Position numbers and translations under genes: made by a program
The notes under the pieces: generated by a model
Database searches by the model: none
Told to the model about the DNA's origin: nothing
What the model saw: the letters and a program-made list of their open reading frames with translations, nothing else
In this document: one piece after another, positions 52,254-62,545 of the stretch
Position numbering within the stretch: the stretch's first letter is position 1
Layout of the letters: each line of letters starts with the position of its first letter
Assembly (NCBI RefSeq): GCF_046630315.1
Contig: NZ_LQBD01000007.1
Location: forward strand, 90,890-154,889
DNA: 64,000 bases
DNA from: Brucella anthropi_A
GTDB taxonomy: Bacteria > Pseudomonadota > Alphaproteobacteria > Rhizobiales > Rhizobiaceae
Direction of reading: 5' to 3'

Positions 52254-53267
52254 TTACGCGACCGTGAACCCGTGTGCAAAGGGATCGCGGTCGTCGATGA
52301 AGATCGTATTATATCCTGTCATGCGTGCCCAGCCCGCAATCGAGGGGATAATTGCCGGAAATGTGCGGTCCTGGCCGGCCACTTCCGTCGCACGCTCGAC
52401 ACGGCCATGGAAAAGCGACCCGATGATGGATTCATGCACGAATGCGTCGCCGGGCTTCAATTTGCCCTTGGCGGCCAGTTGCGCCATGCGCGCGGACGTA
52501 CCGGTTCCGCAGGGCGAACGGTCGATCGCCTTGTCGCCGTAGAAGACGGCATTGCGGGCGTGCGCTTCGGGATGTTTCGGCTTGCCGGTCCACAGAATAT
52601 GGCTGAGGCGGTTGATATCGGGCAGGAGCGGATGCTGGAACTTGTACTTCTCGTTCAGCCGCTCCCGCAGGACCGGGCTCCACGCAATCAATTGCAGCGC
52701 GGAATAATCTTCCATATCCGTGTAATTTTCCTGGCGTTCGACGATTGCATAGAAATTGCCGCCATAGGCCACATCGACCTTGATGTTCCCGAGGTCGGGG
52801 CATTCGACTTCAAGTCCCTCGGCATAGAGGAAAGCCGGAACATTGGTGAGGCGCACGCGCTCGACATACTGGCCTTCCTGCTCATATTCGATCGCCACCA
52901 GACCGGCGGGCGTGTCGAGATTGAGCCTGCCCGGCGTCTTCGGCGTCACCAGCCCCTGCTCGATCGCCATGGTCACGGTTCCGATCGTGCCATGGCCGCA
53001 CATCGGCAGGCAGCCCGACGTTTCGATGAACAGCACCGAGACATCGCAATCCGGGCGCGTCGGCGGATAAAGGATCGAGCCCGACATCATGTCATGGCCG
53101 CGCGGCTCGAACATGAGGCCGGTGCGAATCCAGTCATAATCGCGCAGGAAATGCGCGCGCTTTTCCATCATAGTCGAACCTTCGAGGTTCGGGCCGCCGC
53201 CCGCCACCAGACGCACGGGGTTGCCGCATGTATGTCCATCGACGCAGAAGAAGGAATGTCTTGCCAT
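52254..53267 (-). CDS. 4-hydroxyproline 2-epimerase (PrpA/proline racemase family)
   Basis: 337 residues. The two catalytic cysteines are present: Cys90 in SGCLPMCGHGTIG and Cys253 in SPCGTGTSAR, so a PLP-independent epimerase. Converts trans-4-hydroxy-L-proline to cis-4-hydroxy-D-proline; in Brucella the homologue PrpA is known as a B-cell mitogen (from memory). The ATG follows the upstream dehydrogenase stop by 5 bp. Pairing with a D-amino acid dehydrogenase favours hydroxyproline over proline as substrate. Confidence 0.92.
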   Translation of the reverse strand: MARHSFFCVDGHTCGNPVRLVAGGGPNLEGSTMMEKRAHFLRDYDWIRTGLMFEPRGHDMMSGSILYPPTRPDCDVSVLFIETSGCLPMCGHGTIGTVTMAIEQGLVTPKTPGRLNLDTPAGLVAIEYEQEGQYVERVRLTNVPAFLYAEGLEVECPDLGNIKVDVAYGGNFYAIVERQENYTDMEDYSALQLIAWSPVLRERLNEKYKFQHPLLPDINRLSHILWTGKPKHPEAHARNAVFYGDKAIDRSPCGTGTSARMAQLAAKGKLKPGDAFVHESIIGSLFHGRVERATEVAGQDRTFPAIIPSIAGWARMTGYNTIFIDDRDPFAHGFTVA

Positions 53268-53272
53268 GAGGG

Positions 53273-54535
53273 TCAGTTCCCAAAACGTTGTGGCTTGAAA
53301 GGTTCGATGTCGATTGCGGGCGCGGCCCCCGTGATCAGATCGCGGATGAGCCGTCCGGTCGCAGCCGATTGCGTGAGGCCGAGATGGCCGTGGCCGAAGC
53401 CGTAATAGATGTTGCCGCCCGCCGAAGCCCTGCCGATGACCGGCACCGAATCCGGCATGGAAGGCCGGTAGCCCATCCATTGCCGCCCGCCTTGTGTGCG
53501 AAGCCCCGGCAGGAACATGGAGGCTTTCTTCAGCATGGCTTCGGACCGCGCGAAATTGGGCGGCAGGTCCAGCCCGCCAAATTCCACCGCGCCACCGACG
53601 CGCAGGCCCGTTTCCATGGGGGTGATGACAAAGCCGTGGCCGGGAAAGGTGAGTTGCCGCTTCACATCGAAACTGCCGACCGGAAGCGTCGTATTATAGC
53701 CGCGTTCGGTGTCGAGCGGCACCGCATCGCCAAAACCCTTGGCGAGATCGCGCGACCATGCCCCCGCCATCAAGACAAGATGCGCCGCGCTGATTTGCCT
53801 CCCATCGTCCAGACGAACGCTCGCCCCGCCATTGCCCGGCGTTGCATTCGTGACGCTCGCCTGAAGGAAGCGCGCGCCCTTGCTTTCGGCATAGGCCCAG
53901 ATCGCCTTGCCGAACAGCTTGGGGTCGCTCACATTCTTCCAGCCGGGAACGAAAGTTCCGGCAACGAAACGCGGGCTCAGGCCCGGCTGCAATTCGGCGA
54001 GGCGCTCACCGCGCACATGTTCATAGACAATGCCCGCCTTCTCGCGGACATCCCAGCCGGGCTGCGAGGCGGCAAGCTCGGCCTCGCTTTCATAAAGCTC
54101 CAGATTGCCGTTTTCATGAAGCCGGTCGCGCAGTCCCGCGCGGTCGATCAGCGCCATCATCTCGCTGCCCGCAAGATGCATGATATCGGCCTGCGCGATC
54201 GCGGTTTTCGCCAGTGCGTCCGCGCTGCTTGCGCGCCAGAACCGGTAGAGCCACGGCACCATCCTCGGAAAATAGGACGGGCGGATCGTAAAGGGCCCGA
54301 GCGGGTCCATCAGCCAGCCCGGCACCTTGCGCATGACGCCCTTGGAGGCCAGCGGAAGAATATCGGAAAATGCCAGCGCCGCCGCATTGCCCGAACTGGT
54401 CTCCTCGCAGATGCCGCTCCTGTCGATGACCAGAACCTGACGCCCCGCCTCGGCAAGCAGGGCCGCCGTGGCCACGCCGACAATGCCGCCGCCGATAATG
54501 AGAATATCCTGCTGGCCCTGCGGATCGGATTTCAT
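53273..54535 (-). CDS. FAD-dependent D-amino acid dehydrogenase (probable D-hydroxyproline dehydrogenase)
   Basis: 420 residues. N-terminal FAD fold ILIIGGGIVGVATAALLAEA, DadA-like body (GVMRKVPGWLMDPLGPFTIR) and C-terminal MGYRPSMPDSVPVIGRASAG. Expected to oxidise cis-4-hydroxy-D-proline made by the adjacent epimerase to pyrroline-4-hydroxy-2-carboxylate. The ATG at 54535 has GGGGAG nine bases upstream. General D-amino acid oxidation is the alternative. Confidence 0.87.
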   Translation of the reverse strand: MKSDPQGQQDILIIGGGIVGVATAALLAEAGRQVLVIDRSGICEETSSGNAAALAFSDILPLASKGVMRKVPGWLMDPLGPFTIRPSYFPRMVPWLYRFWRASSADALAKTAIAQADIMHLAGSEMMALIDRAGLRDRLHENGNLELYESEAELAASQPGWDVREKAGIVYEHVRGERLAELQPGLSPRFVAGTFVPGWKNVSDPKLFGKAIWAYAESKGARFLQASVTNATPGNGGASVRLDDGRQISAAHLVLMAGAWSRDLAKGFGDAVPLDTERGYNTTLPVGSFDVKRQLTFPGHGFVITPMETGLRVGGAVEFGGLDLPPNFARSEAMLKKASMFLPGLRTQGGRQWMGYRPSMPDSVPVIGRASAGGNIYYGFGHGHLGLTQSAATGRLIRDLITGAAPAIDIEPFKPQRFGN

Positions 54536-54743
54536 CTTGCGCGGCTCCCCACCGGATTCATCTTGCCCATCGCCTTGCCAAAAGCCGGACATTTCGATGC
54601 TTCGGGCATTTGAGAGCGTTTCAATGCCAGTTGCCCGGCCCTGTCCACCAATTTTTCGGAATGACACTGTGCGGAAAATGCGCCATCGCGTGAAAAAGCC
54701 ACAAAGGCGACGTTAGGCATCGGCAAACAGGATCATCCGATAT

Positions 54744-54764
54744 TGATATATCAGAGATATATCT
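54744..54764. promoter_or_regulatory. Operator candidate for the divergent GntR regulator
   Basis: GATATATC (54745-54752) and GATATATC (54756-54763) separated by AGA; each octamer is itself palindromic. It overlaps the region just upstream of the GntR gene in the interval shared with the divergent dehydrogenase-epimerase operon. Confidence 0.6.
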
Positions 54765-54770
54765 ATAGGA

Positions 54771-55508
54771 ATGGACTATGTCAATCGTCGTAACCATGAG
54801 GCATGGATCGACATGGAAGATATGAATGTTCGAGACAGGCTGACACCGGGCCCTGCACACATGCCGCAGGCCACCATGGACGGCTGGGGCAGCGAAAGCC
54901 TGGCCGAGCGGGCCTATCGCATTCTGGAACGCTGCATCGTGACGCTGGAACTGGAGCCCGGCACCGTCGTCAACGAACGCACGCTGATCGAACTGACCGG
55001 CATGGGCCGCACCCCGATGCGCGAGGCGATCCAGCGGCTGGCCTGGGAGGGGCTGGTGGAAGTGCGTCCGCGTTCGGGCATTGCCATTGCAGCCATCGAC
55101 CCGAAGGATTTCATCAAGGTGCTGGATGCCCGCGAAGGGGTCGAGCGCGTCCTGGCCCGCGATGCGGCGCGTTTCGGCAGTCCGCGCGACTATGAACGGC
55201 TGGAGGCGGCCGCGGCCACCATGCGGCAGGCCATTCCCACGGAAGACGTGGCGCTGTTTCTCGATGCCGACAAGGCATTCGACATCGTGCTGGGAACGGC
55301 GGCGAGCAATCCCTATGCCGCCCGTATTGCCGGCCCCTTGCAGACCCACAGCCGGCGCTTCTGGTTCCGGCTGCGTCCATCGACGGGAATATCCGGCTCG
55401 GCCAACGCGCATGCGGCGCTGATCGAGGCGATCATTTCGCGCGATCCGGACAAGGCCAGCGATACGGCCAGTGAACTGATGGCCTATCTGCGCACGCTTG
55501 CGCCGTGA
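54771..55508 (+). CDS. GntR-family (FadR/FCD) transcriptional regulator of hydroxyproline genes
   Basis: 245 residues. The winged helix (about residues 40-105) includes ERTLIELTGMGRTPMREAIQ; the FCD ligand domain follows (VLDAREGVERVLARDAARFG, DADKAFDIVLGTAASNPYAA). Divergent from the epimerase-dehydrogenase pair with a strong operator candidate between them, so probably a hydroxyproline-responsive repressor. The start at 54771 has AGGA too close; ATG at 54813 is an alternative. Confidence 0.88.
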   Translation: MDYVNRRNHEAWIDMEDMNVRDRLTPGPAHMPQATMDGWGSESLAERAYRILERCIVTLELEPGTVVNERTLIELTGMGRTPMREAIQRLAWEGLVEVRPRSGIAIAAIDPKDFIKVLDAREGVERVLARDAARFGSPRDYERLEAAAATMRQAIPTEDVALFLDADKAFDIVLGTAASNPYAARIAGPLQTHSRRFWFRLRPSTGISGSANAHAALIEAIISRDPDKASDTASELMAYLRTLAP

Positions 55509-55535
55509 TACCCGCCGCGGGGCGCCGAAAAACTG

Positions 55536-55751
55536 TCAGCGCGCCCGCACCGATTTCCGCTTTCGCTCATTGGTTCTGATACCGGCGACCGTCGCCGGAC
55601 CGATATCGAAGACCAGCCCGTCATCGGTGTTGACGCCATTCAGCGCCCGCGCATAGGCATGACGCGTCCCACGCTCCATATCCTTCGCCTGCACCGAAAT
55701 TATGGACAGGATGGCGCACAGACCAATAACCGCCTGAGATGAATAACGCAT
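55536..55751 (-). CDS. Small secreted hypothetical protein
   Basis: 71 residues. MRYSSQAVIGLCAILSIISV ... QA looks like a Sec signal peptide. The remaining 48 residues are basic at the end (TNERKRKSVRAR). GGGAG lies 8 nt before the ATG. No family recognised. Moderate support only. Confidence 0.5.
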   Translation of the reverse strand: MRYSSQAVIGLCAILSIISVQAKDMERGTRHAYARALNGVNTDDGLVFDIGPATVAGIRTNERKRKSVRAR

Positions 55752-55920
55752 CTCCAACGCTCCCTGTCAGGATTGTTTCCAGATCGATGACAGCGCCAGT
55801 GGACCGCCTGGCTGCGACCGAAAGATGGCGCGATGCGTGTGATTTCTGGACGCAGGCTCACGAAAGCGCGATTGCTGGAGCGGTTCCGGCCTTATCGGGA
55901 TTGTCGGGAGGGACGGTCGC

Positions 55921-56358
55921 TCAATGCGTCTTGTTCATCGAGTCCGACATTTTGCGCAGCACGTTGAGCGCGATGTTCAGCTCCTCGTCGCTGACGCCTT
56001 CAAGCAGATCCTCGCGAACGTCACCGGCAAGCTTCACGACCTGTTCGGCCAGAATCTTGCCTTCCGCCGTCATCACCACCCGCTTGGCGCGGCGGTCGCC
56101 CTGAACGGTCTGCCGTTCGATGAAGGACTGGCGCTCCAGACCATCGAGCAGGCGCACCATGGTCGCGTTCTCGATTTCCAGCGCCTCCGCCAGTTCCTTC
56201 TGGTAAAGGCCTTCCTGTTCCATCAGGGCAAGCAGCGTGCGCGCCCTGGCCAGCGTCAGGCCGCGCTCCTTGACACGCGCGTCGAAGACAGTGCGAAGCC
56301 TGCGATTGACCTTCGCCATGGCATCAATCATTTCAGCTCTGAGATCCGCCGTATCCAT
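55921..56358 (-). CDS. MarR-family transcriptional regulator
   Basis: 145 residues. Winged helix with GLTLARARTLLALMEQEGLY, ALEIENATMVRLLDGLERQS and the wing RQTVQGDRRAKRVVMTAEGK. A perfect palindrome lies 16 bp upstream of its ATG, typical of MarR autoregulation. The downstream gene set is atpC and beyond on the same strand, so no divergent target is evident. Confidence 0.88.
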   Translation of the reverse strand: MDTADLRAEMIDAMAKVNRRLRTVFDARVKERGLTLARARTLLALMEQEGLYQKELAEALEIENATMVRLLDGLERQSFIERQTVQGDRRAKRVVMTAEGKILAEQVVKLAGDVREDLLEGVSDEELNIALNVLRKMSDSMNKTH

Positions 56359-56374
56359 GCCTGCCGCCTTATAT

Positions 56375-56388
56375 ATTAGTAAACTAAT
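56375..56388. promoter_or_regulatory. MarR operator candidate
   Basis: ATTAGTAAACTAAT, a perfect 14-bp palindrome, 16 bp upstream of the MarR start on the minus strand; probably overlaps its promoter. Confidence 0.6.
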
Positions 56389-56521
56389 GATTATGGACCT
56401 GGATAAATCGCTGGCGAATTATTTTCAAGCGAACTTCAAGAACTCACGCAAGCGTGATGGGATTTCTCTCCCTTATGGCCGATCGGCCAGCACAATCCCT
56501 GCATTGCAAGCGAAAAAAAGA

Positions 56522-56543
56522 AAAGCGGGCAAGAGCCCGCTTT
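56522..56543 (-). terminator. atp operon terminator
   Basis: AAAGCGGGC-AAGA-GCCCGCTTT, perfect 9-bp stem followed by a T-rich tract on the minus strand, 26 bp past the atpC stop. Confidence 0.85.
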
Positions 56544-56569
56544 CCCGAAACATGATGAACTGCCGCTTG

Positions 56570-56977
56570 TCAGGCAGGGAGGATCGCGCCCTGCAAGGTC
56601 ATCAGCTGATGCAGAAAGATTTCCGCCTTGGTGCGATGTTCGTTCGACGATGCGTCGTCGAGAGCCTTGCGGGCATGATCGATGCGGCGCTGAATATCGG
56701 CAGCGTCGATATCGTCCACATGGGTCGCCGATTCGGCCAGAACGGTGCAGCCCTGCGGGGTGATATCGGCAAAACCGCCGAAAACCACGTAGGAATCGGA
56801 CTTGCCATCGGCAAGCTTCACCGAAACGACACCCGGCATGATCGTCGTCATCAGCGGCGAATGACCGGCGAGAGCCGTCAGATAGCCTTCGCTACCCGGA
56901 ATGACCACTTCCGTCACTTCAGCGGAAAGCAGGAGCCGTTCCGGCGACACGAGTTCGAATTGGAAAGCTTGAGCCAT
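56570..56977 (-). CDS. atpC: ATP synthase F1 epsilon subunit
   Basis: 135 residues. MAQAFQFELVSPERLLLSAE and VVIPGSEGYLTALAGHSPLM are the conserved N-terminal beta-barrel. The C-terminal helical hairpin is present. Part of the rotor stalk. Last gene of the F1 operon, separated from atpD by 123 bp holding a palindromic repeat. Confidence 0.95.
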   Translation of the reverse strand: MAQAFQFELVSPERLLLSAEVTEVVIPGSEGYLTALAGHSPLMTTIMPGVVSVKLADGKSDSYVVFGGFADITPQGCTVLAESATHVDDIDAADIQRRIDHARKALDDASSNEHRTKAEIFLHQLMTLQGAILPA

Positions 56978-56998
56978 GGTTCTCACTTGAATTCAAAA

Positions 56999-57041
56999 GC
57001 ATGACCCCGAAAGTGGAAACCGGTTTTCGGCACGATCATGC
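56999..57041. repeat. RIME-like palindrome between atpD and atpC
   Basis: GCATGA / TCATGC ends and an inner CCGAAA / TTTCGG, 43 bp. Related copies at 58671 and 62609. Confidence 0.75.
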
Positions 57042-57100
57042 TTAAACAAAATGATTGGCTTTCGCGGCGGGCCTTGCGGCCCACCGGGAAATTCAATTCA

Positions 57101-58651
<1,551 letters not shown>

Positions 58652-58670
58652 CGATCCTTACCTTCCGTTG

Positions 58671-58711
58671 GCATGATCCCGAAAAGTTGCAGACCTTTCG
58701 GAAAATCATGC
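58671..58711. repeat. RIME-like palindrome between atpG and atpD
   Basis: GCATGAT / ATCATGC ends, inner CCGAAAAG / CTTTCGG; 41 bp. Same family as 56999-57041 and 62609-62651. Confidence 0.75.
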
Positions 58712-58778
58712 GGTAAACCAAATTCTATTTCGCCGCATTTATGCGGGGCCGGATGTTTCCATCCGGCTGCACAATGCT

Positions 58779-59657
58779 CTAGAGCGCTTCCGCACCCGAA
58801 ATAATTTCGATCAGTTCCTTGGTGATCTGCGCCTGACGCTGGCGGTTATACGTGATCGACAGCTTGTTGATCATGTCGCCCGCATTGCGCGTCGCATTGT
58901 CCATCGCGCTCATCTTCGCGCCCATCTCGCCCGCGACATTTTCCAAAAGAGCACGGAAAATCTGGACCGAGATATTGCGCGGGATCAGCGTCGACAGGAT
59001 CGCCGCAGGATCAGGTTCGTATTCGTAGATCGCGTCGCCTGCGTTCTGCTCACCCTCGCTGTCGCCTGCCGAAGCCGGGATCAGCTGCTGTGCGGTCGGG
59101 ACCTGGGAGATCACCGACTTGAATTCGGAGTAGAACAGCGTGCAGACGTCGAAAGCGCCTTCCTCGAACAGCTTGATGATCTTGTGGCCGATCTGGTCGG
59201 CATGCACAAAAGCGAGCTGCTTGACTTCGCGCAGATCGACATGGTCGACCAGCAGGCCGGCGAATTCGCGACGCAGGATGTCCGCGCCCTTCTTGCCGAC
59301 CGTCATGATCTTGACCGTCTTGCCTTCAGCGAGGAGCTTGCGGGCATGATCGCGCGCCAGACGCGCGATCTGGCTGTTGAAACCGCCGCAAAGGCCACGT
59401 TCTGCGGTGCAGACGACGAGCAGATGCACGTCGTCCTTGCCCGTACCGGCCATCAGGGCCGGCGCATCTTCGCCGGTGACGTTCTGCGCAATGTTTGCGA
59501 GAACGGCGCCCATGCGCTGCGAATAAGGCCTTGCGGCTTCCGCAGCTTCCTGGGCACGGCGCAGCTTCGCCGCGGCGACCATCTGCATCGCCTTGGTGAT
59601 TTTCTGCGTCGCCTTGACCGAGGCGATACGGTTTCTCAGATCCTTTAGTGAAGGCAT
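58779..59657 (-). CDS. atpG: ATP synthase F1 gamma subunit
   Basis: 292 residues. N-terminal coiled coil PSLKDLRNRIASVKATQKIT and C-terminal ATRNAGDMINKLSITYNRQRQAQIT form the rotor shaft. Its TAG stop lies in a CTCTAGAGC motif like the ends of the 5.4-kb repeat. Confidence 0.97.
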   Translation of the reverse strand: MPSLKDLRNRIASVKATQKITKAMQMVAAAKLRRAQEAAEAARPYSQRMGAVLANIAQNVTGEDAPALMAGTGKDDVHLLVVCTAERGLCGGFNSQIARLARDHARKLLAEGKTVKIMTVGKKGADILRREFAGLLVDHVDLREVKQLAFVHADQIGHKIIKLFEEGAFDVCTLFYSEFKSVISQVPTAQQLIPASAGDSEGEQNAGDAIYEYEPDPAAILSTLIPRNISVQIFRALLENVAGEMGAKMSAMDNATRNAGDMINKLSITYNRQRQAQITKELIEIISGAEAL

Positions 59658-59678
59658 CCGTTCATCCCGTCACAAGTT

Positions 59679-61208
59679 TCAGGCAAAGGACTTGGCGAAA
59701 GCGTCGATCGCTGCCTTGAGCTTGGCCTTGAGGTCATCGGTAATGGCTTTCTCCTTGCGGATGCCCTCGAGCACGTCCTTGTGCTCGGTGCGCAGCGAAG
59801 CGAGAAGGCCTTCTTCGAACTTGCCGACCTGGTTGACGGCAAGCTTGTCGAGATAGCCGTTGACACCGGCATAGATCACGGCAACCTGCTCTTCCGTCTT
59901 CAGCGGCGAGAACTGCGGCTGCTTCAGGAGTTCGGTCAGGCGTGCACCGCGGTTCAGCAGGCGCTGCGTTGCAGCGTCAAGGTCGGAACCGAACTGTGCG
60001 AAGGCGGCCATTTCACGATACTGGGCAAGCTCGCCCTTGATGGAACCGGCAACCTGCTTCATGGCCTTGATCTGGGCCGAAGAACCAACGCGCGAAACCG
60101 ACAGGCCGACGTTCACAGCCGGACGGATACCCTGGTAGAACAGGTTGGTTTCGAGGAAAATCTGGCCGTCGGTGATCGAGATCACGTTGGTCGGAATGAA
60201 GGCGGAAACGTCGTTGCCCTGCGTTTCGATGACCGGCAGAGCCGTCAGCGAACCGGCGCCGTTTTCGTCGTTGAGCTTTGCAGCGCGTTCGAGAAGACGG
60301 GAGTGCAGGTAGAAAACGTCGCCCGGATAAGCTTCGCGGCCCGGAGGACGACGCAGCAGAAGCGACATCTGGCGGTAGGCGACGGCCTGCTTGGACAGAT
60401 CGTCATAGCCGATGAGGGCGTGCTGGCCGTTGTCGCGGAAATATTCGCCCATGGCGCAGCCCGCAAACGGTGCGAGATACTGCATCGGGGCCGGATCGGA
60501 AGCGGTGGCCGCAACGACGATCGAATATTCCAGGGCGCCGCGTTCTTCGAGAACCTTCACGAACTGCGCGACGGTCGAACGCTTCTGGCCGACGGCGACG
60601 TAGACGCAGTACAGCTTGTCCTTGTCCGGGCCGTTGTCGTGGATCGGCTTCTGGTTCAGGAAGGTGTCGAGGATGATGGCGGTCTTGCCGGTCTGGCGGT
60701 CGCCGATGACCAGCTCGCGCTGGCCGCGGCCAACCGGGATCAGGGCATCGATGGCCTTGAGGCCCGTCGACATCGGCTCATGAACCGACTTGCGCGGAAT
60801 GATGCCGGGCGCCTTGACGTCGACGCGGCGGCGTTCCTTGGCCTTGATCGGGCCCTTGCCGTCGATCGGGTTGCCGAGAGCGTCGACAACGCGGCCGAGC
60901 AGTTCCGGACCGACCGGAACGTCAACAATTGCGCCGGTGCGCTTGACGATGTCGCCTTCCTTGATGTCGCGGTCGGCACCGAAGATAACGACGCCGACAT
61001 TGTCGCTTTCAAGGTTCAGCGCCATGCCGCGAATGCCACCGGGGAATTCGACCATTTCACCGGCCTGAACATTGTCCAGACCATAGACGCGGGCGATACC
61101 GTCGCCAACGGACAGAACCTGACCGACCTCGGAGACCTCAGCCTCCTTGCCGAAGTTCTTGATTTGCTCTTTCAGGATAGCGGAAATTTCCGCGGCGCGG
61201 ATGTCCAT
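59679..61208 (-). CDS. atpA: ATP synthase F1 alpha subunit
   Basis: 509 residues. MDIRAAEISAILKEQIKNFG, P-loop GDRQTGKTAI (near 169), and PAVNVGLSVSRVGSSAQ, the alpha/beta signature. The ATG overlaps the atpH stop by one base. Non-catalytic nucleotide-binding subunit. Confidence 0.98.
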   Translation of the reverse strand: MDIRAAEISAILKEQIKNFGKEAEVSEVGQVLSVGDGIARVYGLDNVQAGEMVEFPGGIRGMALNLESDNVGVVIFGADRDIKEGDIVKRTGAIVDVPVGPELLGRVVDALGNPIDGKGPIKAKERRRVDVKAPGIIPRKSVHEPMSTGLKAIDALIPVGRGQRELVIGDRQTGKTAIILDTFLNQKPIHDNGPDKDKLYCVYVAVGQKRSTVAQFVKVLEERGALEYSIVVAATASDPAPMQYLAPFAGCAMGEYFRDNGQHALIGYDDLSKQAVAYRQMSLLLRRPPGREAYPGDVFYLHSRLLERAAKLNDENGAGSLTALPVIETQGNDVSAFIPTNVISITDGQIFLETNLFYQGIRPAVNVGLSVSRVGSSAQIKAMKQVAGSIKGELAQYREMAAFAQFGSDLDAATQRLLNRGARLTELLKQPQFSPLKTEEQVAVIYAGVNGYLDKLAVNQVGKFEEGLLASLRTEHKDVLEGIRKEKAITDDLKAKLKAAIDAFAKSFA

Positions 61209-61768
61209 CAGCCGACCTCTTTCAGTGCAAGCTTAAGAGAAGAAAGTTTGGTGCGAAGGGACGTGTCGATCTGACGCGAACCCATCTTGACGATAAGACC
61301 GCCGAGGATCGACGGATCGACGGTGACGTTGATCGTCACGTCCTTGCCGGCCACGCCCTTCAGCGTTGCCTTCAATTCGTTCTGCTGCGCGGCACTCAGC
61401 TCGTGCGCGGAAATCACATCGGCGGAAACTTCGCCACGATGTTCAGCAGCAATCTTGCGGAAAGCGGCAATGATGCCGGGCAGCGCGAAGAGACGGCGGT
61501 TGCGCGCAACGACGCGCAGGAAATTTCCGACCAGACCCTTGATGCCCGCCTTGTCGGCAAGCGCGCCGATGGCGTGAAGCTGGTCTTCCGAGGAAAACAC
61601 AGGACTGGAGATCAGTCGCTTGAGGTCTTCGCTTCCGCTCAGAAGCGCCTCGAAACGGTCAAGATCTTTTTCCACAGCCGCAACGGATTTCGCGTCGAGC
61701 GCGAGCTCGAAAAGCGATCCGGCGTAACGCTGTGCGACACCTGAAATGAGCGAAGACGTTTCAGCCAC
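61208..61768 (-). CDS. atpH: ATP synthase F1 delta subunit (OSCP)
   Basis: 186 residues from a GTG start at 61768 giving MAETSSLISGVAQRYAGSLF; earlier in-frame TTG at 61774 is less likely. ISSPVFSSEDQLHAIGALAD and DVTINVTVDPSILGGLIVKM are conserved. First gene of atpHAGDC; F0 genes are elsewhere, as usual in alphaproteobacteria. The 291 bp upstream (61769-62059) hold the operon promoter; no other feature was identified. Confidence 0.95.
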   Translation of the reverse strand: MAETSSLISGVAQRYAGSLFELALDAKSVAAVEKDLDRFEALLSGSEDLKRLISSPVFSSEDQLHAIGALADKAGIKGLVGNFLRVVARNRRLFALPGIIAAFRKIAAEHRGEVSADVISAHELSAAQQNELKATLKGVAGKDVTINVTVDPSILGGLIVKMGSRQIDTSLRTKLSSLKLALKEVG

Positions 61769-62059
61769 GAACAACCTGCTCTCTACGTTGAAACCATCCT
61801 TTTGGGACCCAATCGTGTTCAGGACGCCAAGCCGATGATTTTATTGAATGTTTTCGGAAAACCACTGACGCGCGAGCACGTCAACACCGAAATGTGATTG
61901 CCGTCTAGCATAGACGAACAGGACTCGCAACACGCGAATCCGGCACTTTTGTGTAAGATTTGCCGCCTTTCGCGGTCAAAAAAGTCGCATCCGCCGTGCT
62001 GATGCCACCTGCCATGACACGGCCTGCACGCATGACGTGCAGAACCCGCCCGCTTCGGT

Positions 62060-62473
62060 TCAGGAAATGAAGCCGAAGGCATAAAGCAGCGGACCGGCTG
62101 CCAGCACGAATTCGACCAGCGCTGCGAGACTGCCATAGAAGCGCCCGCCAGTCGGCCCGCCCCTGCGTCCGCCTGCATCCGACATCATCGAAATGAAGCG
62201 TCCGAACAGCGCAAATCCCCATACGGCCCCGAGCACGACCCAAAGGAAGGGCTGCGCGAAGATGAGGCATCCGAAACCCACGCCGAGATAGGGACCGGCC
62301 AGCGTCGCGCGGATGGAGCCATAGCCTTCCGGGCGGCCATTGATGGGCTGGAGGCGCAACAGCTTCATCGTTATGCCGGGCGCAAAAAGCATGACCAGAC
62401 CGGCCAGCGCCGTCACGGCGGCAGAGCCCCAGGCAAGCCATTCTCCGGTCGTGGCGGGAAGATAGAATTCCAT
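62060..62473 (-). CDS. Small integral membrane protein of unknown function
   Basis: 137 residues, about four membrane helices (WLAWGSAAVTALAGLVMLF, CLIFAQPFLWVVLGAVWGFA, LAALVEFVLAAGPLLYAFGF). The Gly/Arg loop SDAGGRRGGPTGGRFYG lies between helices. ATG at 62473 gives the sensible N-terminus MEFYLPATTGEWLAWG. No family confidently recognised. Between the priA 3' end and the atp promoter, on the minus strand. Confidence 0.7.
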   Translation of the reverse strand: MEFYLPATTGEWLAWGSAAVTALAGLVMLFAPGITMKLLRLQPINGRPEGYGSIRATLAGPYLGVGFGCLIFAQPFLWVVLGAVWGFALFGRFISMMSDAGGRRGGPTGGRFYGSLAALVEFVLAAGPLLYAFGFIS

Positions 62474-62545
62474 CGCAATTACCCTCGTCGTTTCTTGCCC
62501 TATAGCGGAATTTGGCACCACGTTCCATCCTGCGTAGGCTGTTCA

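Noticed and set aside
58765..58790. Fragment of the CTAGAGC repeat at the end of atpG
   Set aside because: Only about ten bases match around the stop codon; too short to separate from chance.
59781..61274. 497-codon plus-strand frame antisense to atpA
   Set aside because: Codon-bias shadow of a highly conserved gene.
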